Of a stretch of DNA of 64,000 nucleotides, positions 17,635-30,226 are shown piece after piece. The stretch covers positions 3,286,001-3,350,000 of the forward strand of contig NZ_AP026763.1 in assembly GCF_026000435.1 (NCBI RefSeq), read 5' to 3'. Origin of the DNA: Vibrio sp. STUT-A11 (lineage in GTDB: Bacteria > Pseudomonadota > Gammaproteobacteria > Enterobacterales > Vibrionaceae). Both the position numbers and the translations under genes were made by a program. The notes under the pieces were generated by a model. It did not search any database. It worked only from the letters and a program-made list of their open reading frames with translations, and was not told the origin of the DNA. How positions within the stretch are numbered: position 1 is the stretch's first letter; the number at the start of each line of letters is the position of its first letter.

Positions 17635-17685
17635 TTAGATGTTGTGTTTTGTATTTATTGACCCCAGTCTGCCTGGAGTTCTTTT

Positions 17686-17789
17686 ACTGCGTTACTTTTG
17701 AGTATGTAAATTACGCAGTATTAAGATTTCATTTCTAGGAGAAGGCACGGAGTTTACGATAGTAAATGAGCACCTTCGACACCGAAATG
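17686..17789. repeat. Imperfect palindromic element in the ilvC 3' region
   Basis: Two foldable blocks stand in a row. ACTGCGTTA (17686-17694) pairs with TTACGCAGT (17711-17719) at 8 of 9 positions. A longer nested palindrome runs from CATTTC (17730) to GAAATG (17789), with GAAGG/CCTTC (17741-17745, 17773-17777) and GTTTAC/GTAAAT (17752-17757, 17762-17767) inside. It has no coding potential and would be in the 3' untranslated part of ilvC mRNA. It looks like an interspersed intergenic repeat, but copy number cannot be seen from one window. The rest of 17349-17808 holds only terminators. Confidence 0.5.
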
Positions 17790-17808
17790 GAACCTTAAGG
17801 CCAGTAAT

Positions 17809-19293
17809 TTAGCCGCCTACCGCGATACGCTTCATATCAGTCATGTACCCGCGTAGCTCTTCACCGATGTACTCAACAGGGTGGTTGCGAAGCGTCTCAT
17901 TAACCGCGATAAGTGTTGCGTTATCAACTTGGTTTGAAGTTTCACCCAGGCCTTTACCGATAACATCAGTACCTACCGAAGGCATGAACTTCTCACGTAG
18001 TAGTGGTGTTGCTACGTTTGCGAATAGGTAGTTACCGTATTCTGCAGTATCAGAGATTACTACGTTCATCTCGTACAGACGCTTACGTGCAATTGTGTTT
18101 GCGATTAGCGGTAGTTCGTGTAGTGACTCGTAGTACGCTGACTCATCGATGATGCCTGATGCAGTCATAGCTTCGAACGCTAGCTCAACCCCTGCGCGAA
18201 CCATCGCGATCATTAGAATGCCGTTGTCGAAGTACTCTTGCTCAGAGATTTCAACGTCAGTTTCTGGGTAGTTTTCAAATGCTGTTTGACCAGTTTCTTC
18301 ACGCCAGCCTAGTAGGTTCGCGTCGTCGTTCGCCCAGTCAGCCATCATTGTGCTAGAGAAGTGACCAGAAATGATGTCATCCATGTGCTTGTTGTAAAGT
18401 GGACGCATTAGATCTTTTAGCTCTTCAGAAAGCTCAAACGCTTTGATTTTAGCTGGGTTAGACAGACGGTCCATCATGTGCGTGATGCCACCGAATTTCA
18501 GTGCTTCTGTTACTGTTTCCCAACCGTACTGAAGTAGTTTACCTGCGTAACCTGGGTCGATACCTTCCGCAACCATCTTCTCGTAACATACGATAGAACC
18601 AGCTTGAAGCATGCCACATAGGATAGTTTGCTCACCCATTAGGTCAGATTTTACTTCTGCAACGAAAGAAGACTCTAGACAACCTGCACGGTGACCACCA
18701 GTCGCAGCTGCCCATGCTTTTGCGATTTCCAGACCATCGCCTTTAGGGTCATTCTCTGGGTGAACCGCAATTAAAGTTGGAACACCGAAACCACGTTTGT
18801 ATTCTTCGCGAACCTCAGTACCTGGGCACTTAGGAGCAACCATTACAACCGTTAGGTCTTCACGGATTTGCATGCCTTCTTCAACCACGTTGAAGCCGTG
18901 TGAGTAACCTAGTGTAGCGCCTTCTTTCATCAATGGCATTACTGTCTCAACAACGTTAGAGTGCTGCTTGTCTGGAGTTAGGTTAACAACTAGATCCGCT
19001 TGAGGGATAAGAGTCTCGTAGCTACCTACTTCAAAACCGTTGTCTTTTGCATTTTTAAATGACTGACGTTGCTCGTCGATTGCTGCCTGACGAAGTGCGT
19101 ATGACACATCCAGGCCAGAATCGCGCATGTTTAGACCTTGGTTCAGGCCTTGAGCACCACAACCTACGATGACAACCTTCTTACCTTTTAGGTAGTCTGC
19201 TTCTGAAGCAAACTCACTGCGATCCATAAAACGACAACGACCTAGTTGGTCCAATTGCTCACGCAAGTTTAGAGTATTGAAATAGTTAGCCAT
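17809..19293 (-). CDS. ilvC: Ketol-acid reductoisomerase, class II
   Basis: Second step of valine and isoleucine synthesis: isomerises and reduces acetolactate or acetohydroxybutyrate with NADPH and Mg2+. 494 residues is the long class II form (E. coli 491). The N-terminal Rossmann domain contains VVIVGCGAQGLNQGLNMRDSG with a downstream ALRQ segment for NADPH choice; the metal site lies in the helical domain with EVKSDLMGEQTILCG, and the duplicated C-terminal knotted domain runs from about 360. It is divergent from ilvY, its activator, across tandem operator-like sites. Start ATG with AGGAGC upstream. Confidence 0.97.
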   Translation of the reverse strand: MANYFNTLNLREQLDQLGRCRFMDRSEFASEADYLKGKKVVIVGCGAQGLNQGLNMRDSGLDVSYALRQAAIDEQRQSFKNAKDNGFEVGSYETLIPQADLVVNLTPDKQHSNVVETVMPLMKEGATLGYSHGFNVVEEGMQIREDLTVVMVAPKCPGTEVREEYKRGFGVPTLIAVHPENDPKGDGLEIAKAWAAATGGHRAGCLESSFVAEVKSDLMGEQTILCGMLQAGSIVCYEKMVAEGIDPGYAGKLLQYGWETVTEALKFGGITHMMDRLSNPAKIKAFELSEELKDLMRPLYNKHMDDIISGHFSSTMMADWANDDANLLGWREETGQTAFENYPETDVEISEQEYFDNGILMIAMVRAGVELAFEAMTASGIIDESAYYESLHELPLIANTIARKRLYEMNVVISDTAEYGNYLFANVATPLLREKFMPSVGTDVIGKGLGETSNQVDNATLIAVNETLRNHPVEYIGEELRGYMTDMKRIAVGG

Positions 19294-19372
19294 TAGGGTG
19301 CTCCTTTAAGATTCTTCCGTAGAGGTCGGTATTAGTCTTACCGAATGAGTTCATACTAGAACAGACATTTAA

Positions 19373-19418
19373 TTGCTTAAAGTGATATATTCACAATTAG
19401 TAATTGCAAAAAGTGCAA
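19373..19418. promoter_or_regulatory. Tandem IlvY operators between ilvC and ilvY
   Basis: TTGCA-AAAAG-TGCAA (19404-19418) is a perfect inverted repeat of the LysR T-N11-A kind. A second site, TTGCTTAAAGTGATA (19373-19387), matches it at 11 of 15 positions and begins 31 bases away, about three helical turns. E. coli ilvYC also has tandem operators O1 and O2 for autoregulation of ilvY and activation of ilvC by substrate. Confidence 0.8.
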
Positions 19419-19430
19419 CACGGTAATTTC

Positions 19431-20321
19431 ATGAATATAAAAACCATCCGACTGTTCCTTGATATCTGTGACAGCAAGAATTTTAGTAAGACAGCAGCCA
19501 CTATGCACGTGAGTCCATCTGCTTTGAGTCGTCAGATTCAAAAATTAGAAGAAGAGATAGGCCACCCGCTTTTTGTCAGGGACAACCGGAGTGTGGAGTT
19601 AACGCCCGCTGGTGAAAAATTTCAGCCAGTAGCGATGAAGATGATTCACGACTGGACACAATTCCAATCTCAAATAAATGTGCAAGACGATGTTCTGAAA
19701 GGTGAAGTTCGACTGTTCTGCTCCGTGACCGCCAGCTACAGCCACTTGCCTCAACTGCTCAACTCGTTTCGCTTAAAGCACCCTTACATTGAATTCAAGC
19801 TCTTGACGGGCGACCCAGCACAGGCCATCGATAAAATAATGAATGATGAGGCCGATATCGCCATTTCAGCCATGCCAGAGCATCTTTCATCTAAAGTAGA
19901 GTTTACGACTATCAGTGAAATTCCACTCTCCGTGATAGCGCCCATTGGTATCAGCTCATGGGTTGAAGAGCTACATAAAGAACAACCAGATTGGAATAAG
20001 GTTCCTTTTATTGTACCTGAGTCAGGAACAGCGCGAGACAGAGCCAATGCCTGGTTTAAAAAAATGAAAATTAAACCGAATATCTACGCGCAAATTTCTG
20101 GTCATGAAGCCATTGTCAGCATGGTGGCTTTAGGTTGCGGTGTCGGAATCGCGCCTGATGTGGTGATTAATAACAGTCCTGTACGAGATAGCATTCAGCG
20201 TCTCTCGTTTGCCCCAATTAAACCATTCCAACTCGGTGTTTGTTGTAAACGATCGCAACTGGAAAACTCATTAGTCAGAGCGTTATGGGAGTTAGCCGAA
20301 GGAAGCTTTATTGCCCAGTAG
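19431..20321 (+). CDS. ilvY: LysR-family activator of ilvC (IlvY)
   Basis: 296 residues from the ATG at 19431 (E. coli 297); a TTG at 19404 would begin inside the operator. The LysR helix-turn-helix occupies residues 1-60 (FSKTAATMHVSPSALSRQIQKLEEE, PLFVRDNRSVELTPAGEKF), very close to IlvY of enterics. The effector domain follows and ends AELAEGSF-like. It senses acetolactate or acetohydroxybutyrate in the known systems and activates ilvC. Divergent arrangement with ilvC and tandem operators agree. No strong SD is seen. Confidence 0.93.
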   Translation: MNIKTIRLFLDICDSKNFSKTAATMHVSPSALSRQIQKLEEEIGHPLFVRDNRSVELTPAGEKFQPVAMKMIHDWTQFQSQINVQDDVLKGEVRLFCSVTASYSHLPQLLNSFRLKHPYIEFKLLTGDPAQAIDKIMNDEADIAISAMPEHLSSKVEFTTISEIPLSVIAPIGISSWVEELHKEQPDWNKVPFIVPESGTARDRANAWFKKMKIKPNIYAQISGHEAIVSMVALGCGVGIAPDVVINNSPVRDSIQRLSFAPIKPFQLGVCCKRSQLENSLVRALWELAEGSFIAQ

Positions 20322-20486
20322 AGTAAGCTTCAATAATCATTTGAGCATTGCCGCAATTGGTATCAACACATTAACGATCTTTAATTTTTCAAAAAGGTCC
20401 CCTCAAGAGAAGTTTTCGTAGACTCTTGGTGACAATTAATAGAGACAAACCAGCAACATTTTAACGATTTATCCCCCTAAATCGTG

Positions 20487-20519
20487 TTGGCTCGCATTAG
20501 TCACGCGAGCCTTCTTTTT
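20487..20519 (+). terminator. Terminator between ilvY and the two-component genes
   Basis: GGCTCGC-ATTAGTCAC-GCGAGCC followed by TTCTTTTT; a 7-bp stem 165 bases after ilvY. Confidence 0.75.
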
Positions 20520-20577
20520 CATATTTCCCTCTCTCTGCTACATCAGTAAAGTACCAGCCAAAACAGAGGAATCCCCC

Positions 20578-21252
20578 GTGAAAATACTCATCATAGAAGA
20601 TGACGAAACGACCAGAGAGTTCGTCAGTAAAGGTCTGACCGAGCACGGTTATATCGTTGACCAAGCCGAAGACGGCAAGAAAGGGCTAATGATGGCTCTT
20701 AGCTCGGAATACCAGCTCATCATCCTGGATAGGATGCTGCCATACCTTGACGGAATGAAGGTTCTTGCAGCAATTAAAGCCGCAGAAGAACAGCTTCCGG
20801 TTCTGATTTTAAGCGCGATGGATAGCGTAAACGATAGAGTGGACGGTTTGCAGGCTGGCAGCGATGACTACTTAATTAAACCATTCGCTCTTGCTGAGTT
20901 AATTGCACGAGTCGATATCATCATCAATCGCACTCAGCGGCCAATATCAAATCAACACATTCTTAATTACCACTGTTTGCAAGTGGACCTAAAAGCACAC
21001 AAAGTCACCTGCAATCAGCAGGAGATAATTCTCCAACCCAAAGAGTTTCAGCTTATTCAATATGTTATTGAGCATAATGAGCAAGTGGTATCACGCATGC
21101 GCCTGTTCGAAAATATCTGGAGTTATCATTTTGATCCCAAAACCAACGTCATCGATGTCCACGTTGCTAACCTGCGCCGTAAACTGGAAGAGGCTGGATG
21201 TACAGAGATCCTGCACACAGTAAGAGGAGTCGGCTATGTCCTTCGTCGATGA
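20578..21252 (+). CDS. OmpR-family response regulator
   Basis: 224 residues, GTG start with AGAGGA upstream. The receiver domain has the acidic pair Asp8-Asp9, phosphorylation site Asp51 (LIILDRMLP), Ser79 in the switch position, and Lys101 (YLIKPF). A winged-helix DNA-binding domain runs from about 125 to the end (LQPKEFQLIQYVIE, NVIDVHVANLRRKLE, HTVRGVGYVLRR). It overlaps the sensor kinase gene by 17 bases, so both are translated together. The subfamily resembles CusR/QseB. The target genes are unknown. Confidence 0.92.
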   Translation: MKILIIEDDETTREFVSKGLTEHGYIVDQAEDGKKGLMMALSSEYQLIILDRMLPYLDGMKVLAAIKAAEEQLPVLILSAMDSVNDRVDGLQAGSDDYLIKPFALAELIARVDIIINRTQRPISNQHILNYHCLQVDLKAHKVTCNQQEIILQPKEFQLIQYVIEHNEQVVSRMRLFENIWSYHFDPKTNVIDVHVANLRRKLEEAGCTEILHTVRGVGYVLRR

Positions 21253-22522
21253 CTATGCTTTAACCCGTTCTTCGGTATTTAAAACATTGGTGAGCCTTTT
21301 CTTAATTGTCACTATCACCAACATCGTCGTCATACATCAACTGTATCGGGATTCTAACAACTTTCACCATAAGCAATTAGCACGACAACTCAATGAAGAA
21401 ATTCTGGAATTCAACTTTGCAGCCAACCAGAGCCAGGAGGATGTCGAGCAACTTTTAAGAACCAAACGAGCAACGGAGACACCTTTCTATTACCAGCTCA
21501 TCGAAACCATCGAATCAGACAGCTTTAAACCGTACTATCCTGTCGATCTGCAAGACAACAGGCATAATATTTTAGTAGGTAACAACCTCCAATTAGAGAT
21601 AGGAGTAGATAAAAGTGCGGTAGAAGAGTATCGAAAATCACTGACCCCGATGGTCTTCTCTGGCATCATTTTCCCTACCGTAATCATGATCATCTCGGCA
21701 CTCTTTTTTACTGCGCTGATTCTCAAACGATTAGAAAAAGTGAATCACGCCATGAACCGCGTTTTATGCGGAGAGCCGAATGTGAAAATTGCCGTATCTC
21801 GCCAGGACGATGAGTTTGATATTTTAGCCATTCACCTTAATTTCATGATTGAGCAAATGGCCAAAAACGAGTCTAGCCTAAAATCGCTGACCACTGGGCT
21901 TGCTCATGATATGAGAACACCAATGGCGAGGTTGAAACTTCGCTTAGAAGACATTCTAGCTCAAAGCGATTTATCGCCATCCCAAGTAAGCAGCTTTTCA
22001 GCTTGTTATGATGAATTAGAGCTGATTTTGTCACTGTTCAATAGCATGCTTGAGATTGCAAAGCTCAACTGCGGCCAAGTGAATATCGACAGTGATAACG
22101 TCGATTTAGGTAAAATAGCCCAGGATGCCCTGGAGTTTATTTCTCCCGTCGCCGACGAAAAAAATCAGAGATTAACATTCAGACAAGATGCTTCCTGTAT
22201 TGTCACAGGCGATCGATCTCTGCTTTTTCGAGCGGTGTTTAATCTGTTAGAAAATGCGGTTAAGTACACTCCTAACGGAGGACAGATCGAAGTTATTGCG
22301 GACTGCTTTGGTGTTGTTATCGCCGACTCTGGCATCGGCATTTCTGATTACGACAAAATGTATGTTTGCCGCCCAATGTATCGTGCGGACCAAAGTCGCA
22401 CAGAATCAGGTAATGGTTTAGGGCTATCTTTGGTCGATGCCGTGGTCAATCTGCATAGCGCACACTTGTTTTTGCGTGACAACAACCCAGGGCTGCGTGC
22501 TCGACTCTATTTTGAAAGTTAA
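21236..22522 (+). CDS. Sensor histidine kinase
   Basis: 428-residue inner-membrane kinase paired with the response regulator it overlaps. TM helices are at about 14-34 and 141-163, enclosing a periplasmic sensor domain of only about 105 residues with no recognised fold. HAMP is at about 165-215, the phosphoacceptor His224 is in GLAHDMRTPMARL, the N box is LFNLLENAVKYTPNGG, and G boxes are VIADSGIGIS and GNGLGLSLV. The signal is unknown. The convergent PTS gene may be a target, since it lies next door, but no operator evidence supports that. Confidence 0.92.
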   Translation: MSFVDDYALTRSSVFKTLVSLFLIVTITNIVVIHQLYRDSNNFHHKQLARQLNEEILEFNFAANQSQEDVEQLLRTKRATETPFYYQLIETIESDSFKPYYPVDLQDNRHNILVGNNLQLEIGVDKSAVEEYRKSLTPMVFSGIIFPTVIMIISALFFTALILKRLEKVNHAMNRVLCGEPNVKIAVSRQDDEFDILAIHLNFMIEQMAKNESSLKSLTTGLAHDMRTPMARLKLRLEDILAQSDLSPSQVSSFSACYDELELILSLFNSMLEIAKLNCGQVNIDSDNVDLGKIAQDALEFISPVADEKNQRLTFRQDASCIVTGDRSLLFRAVFNLLENAVKYTPNGGQIEVIADCFGVVIADSGIGISDYDKMYVCRPMYRADQSRTESGNGLGLSLVDAVVNLHSAHLFLRDNNPGLRARLYFES

Positions 22523-22529
22523 ATAAATA

Positions 22530-22558
22530 CAAAAAGGCTAAGTAAATACTCAGCCTTT
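22530..22558. terminator. Bidirectional terminator between the kinase and the PTS gene
   Basis: AAAAAGGCTAAGT-AAAT-ACTCAGCCTTTAGC: stem with one mismatch between two convergent genes. Confidence 0.75.
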
Positions 22559-22577
22559 AGCTTAATTAGAAAGACTT

Positions 22578-24065
22578 TTATACGGAGAAACCAGGAACGA
22601 CAACATCCGAGAGATCTTGCGTCTCAGGAATTTGCTGCATCGCATGAGCGATTTGTTCCGCTTCGGTACCAACAATGACCTGTAGGTTATTCGCGCCAAT
22701 TTTCACGACCCCCATCGCGCCAATGGCTTTGAGAGTACGTTCGTCAATAACAGACGTATCGTTCAGAGTTAAACGTAAACGCGTAATGCATGAGTCGATA
22801 GAAGCAAGGTTACTATGACCACCCAGCGCCTTCAGATACTGAGCGGCTTTGGTATTAGTAGAAGTCTCACTCTTCACCATCGCCTCAGCTTCTTCACGGC
22901 CTGGCGTTTTCAAATCAAACTTAACAATAGCGAATCGGAATACCGCATAGTAAATAAATGCAAAACAAATACCCTGTACGATAAGCATATAAGGCTTGAT
23001 CGCTAGAGGTAAGTTATAAGACAAGATGAAGTCAATTAACCCGCCGCTAAATGTGAAACCCGCGAACCACTGCATGCTTGCTGCAATGTATAGAGAAAGT
23101 GCAGCCAATAGAGCGTGAACAACATACAGCGCAGGAGCAACAAACATGAACGCAAATTCAATAGGCTCTGTTACACCAGTCAAAATTGCGGTCAGTGCTG
23201 ATGCACCAAGAATGCCGCCGACTCTTTTCTTGTTTTCTGGTTTTGCACAGTGATACATCGCCAAACATGCAGCAGGCAGACCGTAACCCATGAATGGGAA
23301 GAAACCACCTTGGTACATACCCGTCACACCTAGCTCACCAGTACCAGACCAGAATTTAGAAATATCGTTGATACCAACAAGGTCAAAGATGAACACTTGG
23401 TTTAATGCGTGATGTAGGCCGATTGGAATTAACAGTCGGTTGAAGAAACCGTAGATACCAGCGCCCGCCGCACCCATTTCAGAAATTGAGATACCAAAGT
23501 TTACCAGTGAACCATAAACAGCAGGCCACACATAAACCATCACAATACTGATAAAGATTGAGGCAAGTGAAGTGACGATAGGAACAAAACGTTTACCGCC
23601 AAAGAAACCTAATGCCGCCGGCAATTTGATAGTGTGGAAACGGTTGTAAAGAGTGGCAGCCACTATCCCCATCATGATCCCTGTAAATGCGCTCACAGCA
23701 GCTCCTGATGCAATAACTTCCGAAGAACTCATCTCCGCAACAGGAATTCCAGTGATCTGCGAAATCACTGCCGTGTTCCCGACAATCATTTCAACAATTA
23801 ACAGACCGAGTAATCCTGATAAAGCCGCAGCACCGTTATTATCTTTGGCCAATCCATAAGCCACACCAACGGCGAATAACCATGCTTGGTTATCCATAAT
23901 GCCCTTACCGCCATACACAAGTATTGTCGCTATTGGGCTATTTGCGCCCCAACCCGACGGGTCTATAGCATAACCAAGACCAAGCATTAAACCACCTGCA
24001 GGCAGTACGGCTATTGGCACCATGAGTGCTTTACCGATTTTCTGTAGATATCCTAAAATGTTCAC
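22578..24065 (-). CDS. PTS sugar permease EIIBC, GlcNAc/glucose family (NagE/PtsG-like)
   Basis: Imports and phosphorylates a hexose or amino sugar using phosphate from HPr via a separate EIIA. 495 residues: the EIIC membrane domain from 1 to about 395, starting MNILGYLQKIGKALMVPIAVLPAGGLMLG, with the GITEPIEFAF-type motif (GVTEPIEFAFMFV), then a linker, then the EIIB domain with catalytic Cys426 in SIDSCITRLRL. No EIIA domain is attached, unlike enterobacterial NagE, so it must use EIIA-Glc (Crr) from elsewhere. GTG start with AGAGGA upstream. NagE-like by overall feel; glucose, GlcNAc or another hexose all remain possible. Confidence 0.88.
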   Translation of the reverse strand: MNILGYLQKIGKALMVPIAVLPAGGLMLGLGYAIDPSGWGANSPIATILVYGGKGIMDNQAWLFAVGVAYGLAKDNNGAAALSGLLGLLIVEMIVGNTAVISQITGIPVAEMSSSEVIASGAAVSAFTGIMMGIVAATLYNRFHTIKLPAALGFFGGKRFVPIVTSLASIFISIVMVYVWPAVYGSLVNFGISISEMGAAGAGIYGFFNRLLIPIGLHHALNQVFIFDLVGINDISKFWSGTGELGVTGMYQGGFFPFMGYGLPAACLAMYHCAKPENKKRVGGILGASALTAILTGVTEPIEFAFMFVAPALYVVHALLAALSLYIAASMQWFAGFTFSGGLIDFILSYNLPLAIKPYMLIVQGICFAFIYYAVFRFAIVKFDLKTPGREEAEAMVKSETSTNTKAAQYLKALGGHSNLASIDSCITRLRLTLNDTSVIDERTLKAIGAMGVVKIGANNLQVIVGTEAEQIAHAMQQIPETQDLSDVVVPGFSV

Positions 24066-24184
24066 GTTGTATCCTCTTACTTTTTGATTCTAGATAGAGG
24101 ATACGTGATTGATAATTAAGGGTCGGTTGTGCGTAGATTAAGTTTTGTTAATCTTATGAAGCGTATTTTGGAAAGCGTAAATAA

Positions 24185-24217
24185 CAAAAAAGCCCGCTAT
24201 TTCTAGCGGGCTTTTTT
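24185..24217 (-). terminator. Terminator of the rRNA operon
   Basis: AAAAAAGCCCGCTA-TTTC-TAGCGGGCTTTTTT: a perfect long stem with T run, 11 bases past the 5S 3' end. Confidence 0.93.
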
Positions 24218-24227
24218 GCAAATTTGA

Positions 24228-24347
24228 AGCCTGGCGATGTCCTACTCTCACATGGGGAAACCCCACACTACCATCGGCGCTAATTCGTTTCACTTCTGAG
24301 TTCGGAATGGAAATCAGGTGGGTCCAAATCGCTATGGTCGCCAAGCA
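24228..24347 (-). rRNA. rrf: 5S ribosomal RNA
   Basis: 120 bases. The minus strand begins TGCTTGGCGACCATAGCG and ends GACATCGCCAGGCTT; the inner CCGAACTCAGAAGTGAAAC is universal for bacterial 5S. Confidence 0.96.
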
Positions 24348-24405
24348 AATTCTTACTCTCTATTTCTAGAGAAAACTTGGAAAGCTGTTGTTAATTCTCG
24401 TTTTT

Positions 24406-24433
24406 ACACATTCAATGTTCTTGCTTTGAGTCC
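24406..24433 (-). other. 3' arm of the 23S RNase III processing stem
   Basis: ACACATTCAATGTTCTTG (24406-24423) and TTTGAGTCC (24425-24433) pair with CAAGAACACTTGAATGTGT (27501-27519) and GGACTCAAA (27467-27475) on the far side of 23S, forming the long stem that frees pre-23S. Confidence 0.75.
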
Positions 24434-24456
24434 ATCAAAACCCCTTGGGTGTTGTA

Positions 24457-27345
<2,889 letters not shown>

Positions 27346-27466
27346 ATACAACCCGAAGGAGTTTCGAATTGCATTTTGTCTTCACTTTAAAAAGTGAAAT
27401 CAAACGGTCAAACAACCAAAGTTGCTATCTCATTATTTGAATGAGCGAGATAGCTTTCGATTTTGC

Positions 27467-27519
27467 CGGACTCAAATATGAATAATCCGAAGATTATTCC
27501 CAAGAACACTTGAATGTGT
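27467..27519 (-). other. 5' arm of the 23S RNase III processing stem
   Basis: Complement of 24406-24433 (see that entry); the intervening ATATGAATAATCCGAAGATTATT contains its own small hairpin (AATAATC/GATTATT). Confidence 0.75.
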
Positions 27520-27611
27520 TTTTAGTTGTATTCCATTAGGAATACTTTGAGAACTTTACAATCAAACTCCTATCTATTTAAAGACAAGGTTTGATTTGTC
27601 AGCTTTCCAAA

Positions 27612-27624
27612 TTGTTAAAGAGCT
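27612..27624 (-). promoter_or_regulatory. boxA antitermination site in the 16S-23S spacer
   Basis: Minus strand AGCTCTTTAACAA, the Nus-factor boxA of rRNA operons; the same 13 bases occur in the 16S leader at 29893-29905. Confidence 0.8.
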
Positions 27625-27736
27625 ATGTTTCTTCACAAGGAAGTACATTTTCTAAAGACTTTCAGAGTCAAAAATGCCAACCAGTATCAATTGCTTGCTC
27701 TGGTTTGGACGTTTTATTCCAAAAATGCTTAGAGAA

Positions 27737-27812
27737 TGGTGGGCGATACCGGGCTCGAACCAGTGACCCCCTGCTTGTAAGGCAGGTGCTCTCCCAACTG
27801 AGCTAATCGCCC
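27737..27812 (-). tRNA. tRNA-Val (TAC)
   Basis: 76 bases with encoded CCA. Acceptor GGGCGAT pairs with ATCGCCC; anticodon loop CTTACAA gives TAC. Last of three spacer tRNAs. Confidence 0.97.
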
Positions 27813-27877
27813 ACATTATTTTCTCTTGCTTTCACTTTTAGAAAAAGTGAAACAAAAGCCATCCTTCGTGGAAAGAA

Positions 27878-27953
27878 TGGTGGGTCGTGCAGGATTCGAA
27901 CCTGCGACCAATTGATTAAAAGTCAACTGCTCTACCAACTGAGCTAACGACCC
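27878..27953 (-). tRNA. tRNA-Lys (TTT)
   Basis: 76 bases with encoded CCA. Acceptor GGGTCGT pairs with ACGACCC; anticodon loop CTTTTAA gives TTT. Confidence 0.97.
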
Positions 27954-27955
27954 AA

Positions 27956-28031
27956 TGGTATCCCGTAGGGGAGTCGAACCCCTGTTACCGCCGTGAAAGG
28001 GCGGTGTCCTAGGCCTCTAGACGAACGGGAC
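27956..28031 (-). tRNA. tRNA-Glu (TTC)
   Basis: 76 bases with encoded CCA. Starts GTCCCGTTCGTCTAGAGG as tRNA-Glu does; anticodon loop CTTTCAC gives TTC. Two bases separate it from tRNA-Lys. Confidence 0.97.
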
Positions 28032-28081
28032 ACTAAGTGAACATCTTGGGGGATGTTCTATCTCTTAAACTTCATAAACCG

Positions 28082-28102
28082 TATCAATCTGTGTGGACAC
28101 TC
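28082..28102 (-). other. 3' arm of the 16S RNase III processing stem
   Basis: TATCAATCTGTGTGGACACTC pairs with 29864-29884 at 20 of 21 positions across the 16S gene, the classical pre-16S stem. Confidence 0.85.
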
Positions 28103-28120
28103 ATCACGATAATCATCGTA

Positions 28121-29673
<1,553 letters not shown>

Positions 29674-29863
29674 AAGATTTTGTTCGGCTCAATGAATACT
29701 GACTTCAAAACTACAAAAGTAACTTTAAAGCTATTATCGTTATTCCTTTATAAAAAAGGAGAACGATAATGAATTGACTGTGCCAAGTCCGAAGACTTGA
29801 TTGGTCACTCAGTTCATTGAAACCTAATTTGAAACCGAAGTTTCTAATTGGATTATCATCAAC

Positions 29864-29884
29864 GAGTGCCCACACAGATTGATA
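29864..29884 (-). other. 5' arm of the 16S RNase III processing stem
   Basis: Complement of 28082-28102 with a single mismatch. Confidence 0.85.
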
Positions 29885-29892
29885 GGTCTATA

Positions 29893-29905
29893 TTGTTAAA
29901 GAGCT
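29893..29905 (-). promoter_or_regulatory. boxA antitermination site in the rRNA leader
   Basis: Minus strand AGCTCTTTAACAA, the same 13 bases as at 27612-27624. Confidence 0.8.
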
Positions 29906-29951
29906 TTCCTATTGAGCCTTGAGCTATGCGCCCCACTCAAATCGGACGGCC

Positions 29952-29979
29952 ATTTTAGCGAGTTAAAGTTTAGTGTCAA
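29952..29979 (-). promoter_or_regulatory. rRNA operon promoter P2
   Basis: TTGACA (complement of 29974-29979) and TAAAAT (complement of 29952-29957) with a 16-base spacer, about 280 bases upstream of 16S. Confidence 0.8.
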
Positions 29980-30078
29980 TCACTTTTTCAAACTTTTTTC
30001 AAGCGTTTCCGCTTGGCTAATTTGGCTTGCTAACTCAACATCGTTTCTTTCGAAGCGTTGCCGTGTCAGCGAGGTGGC

Positions 30079-30140
30079 ATTATAGAGATTGCGATCACAT
30101 TGGCAAGCCCTTTTTGAGGTTTTTTTTGATTTATTTGTCG
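30079..30140 (-). promoter_or_regulatory. rRNA operon promoter P1 with UP element
   Basis: TTGCCA (complement of 30101-30106) and TATAAT (30079-30084) are 16 bases apart, followed by GCCACCTCGCTGACACGG, much like rrnB P1 with its GC discriminator. Upstream, 30110-30140 is a run of A tracts on the minus strand, as in UP elements. The rest of 29674-30226 is leader and the promoter region of yrdA. Confidence 0.85.
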
Positions 30141-30226
30141 TTTGGGTGTTTTTTATTCTAAAAGGCGAGTTTTTACTACTCTTCTACCCCTATATACCCT
30201 TTAATCGCCCATAATAAGGAGAAAAG

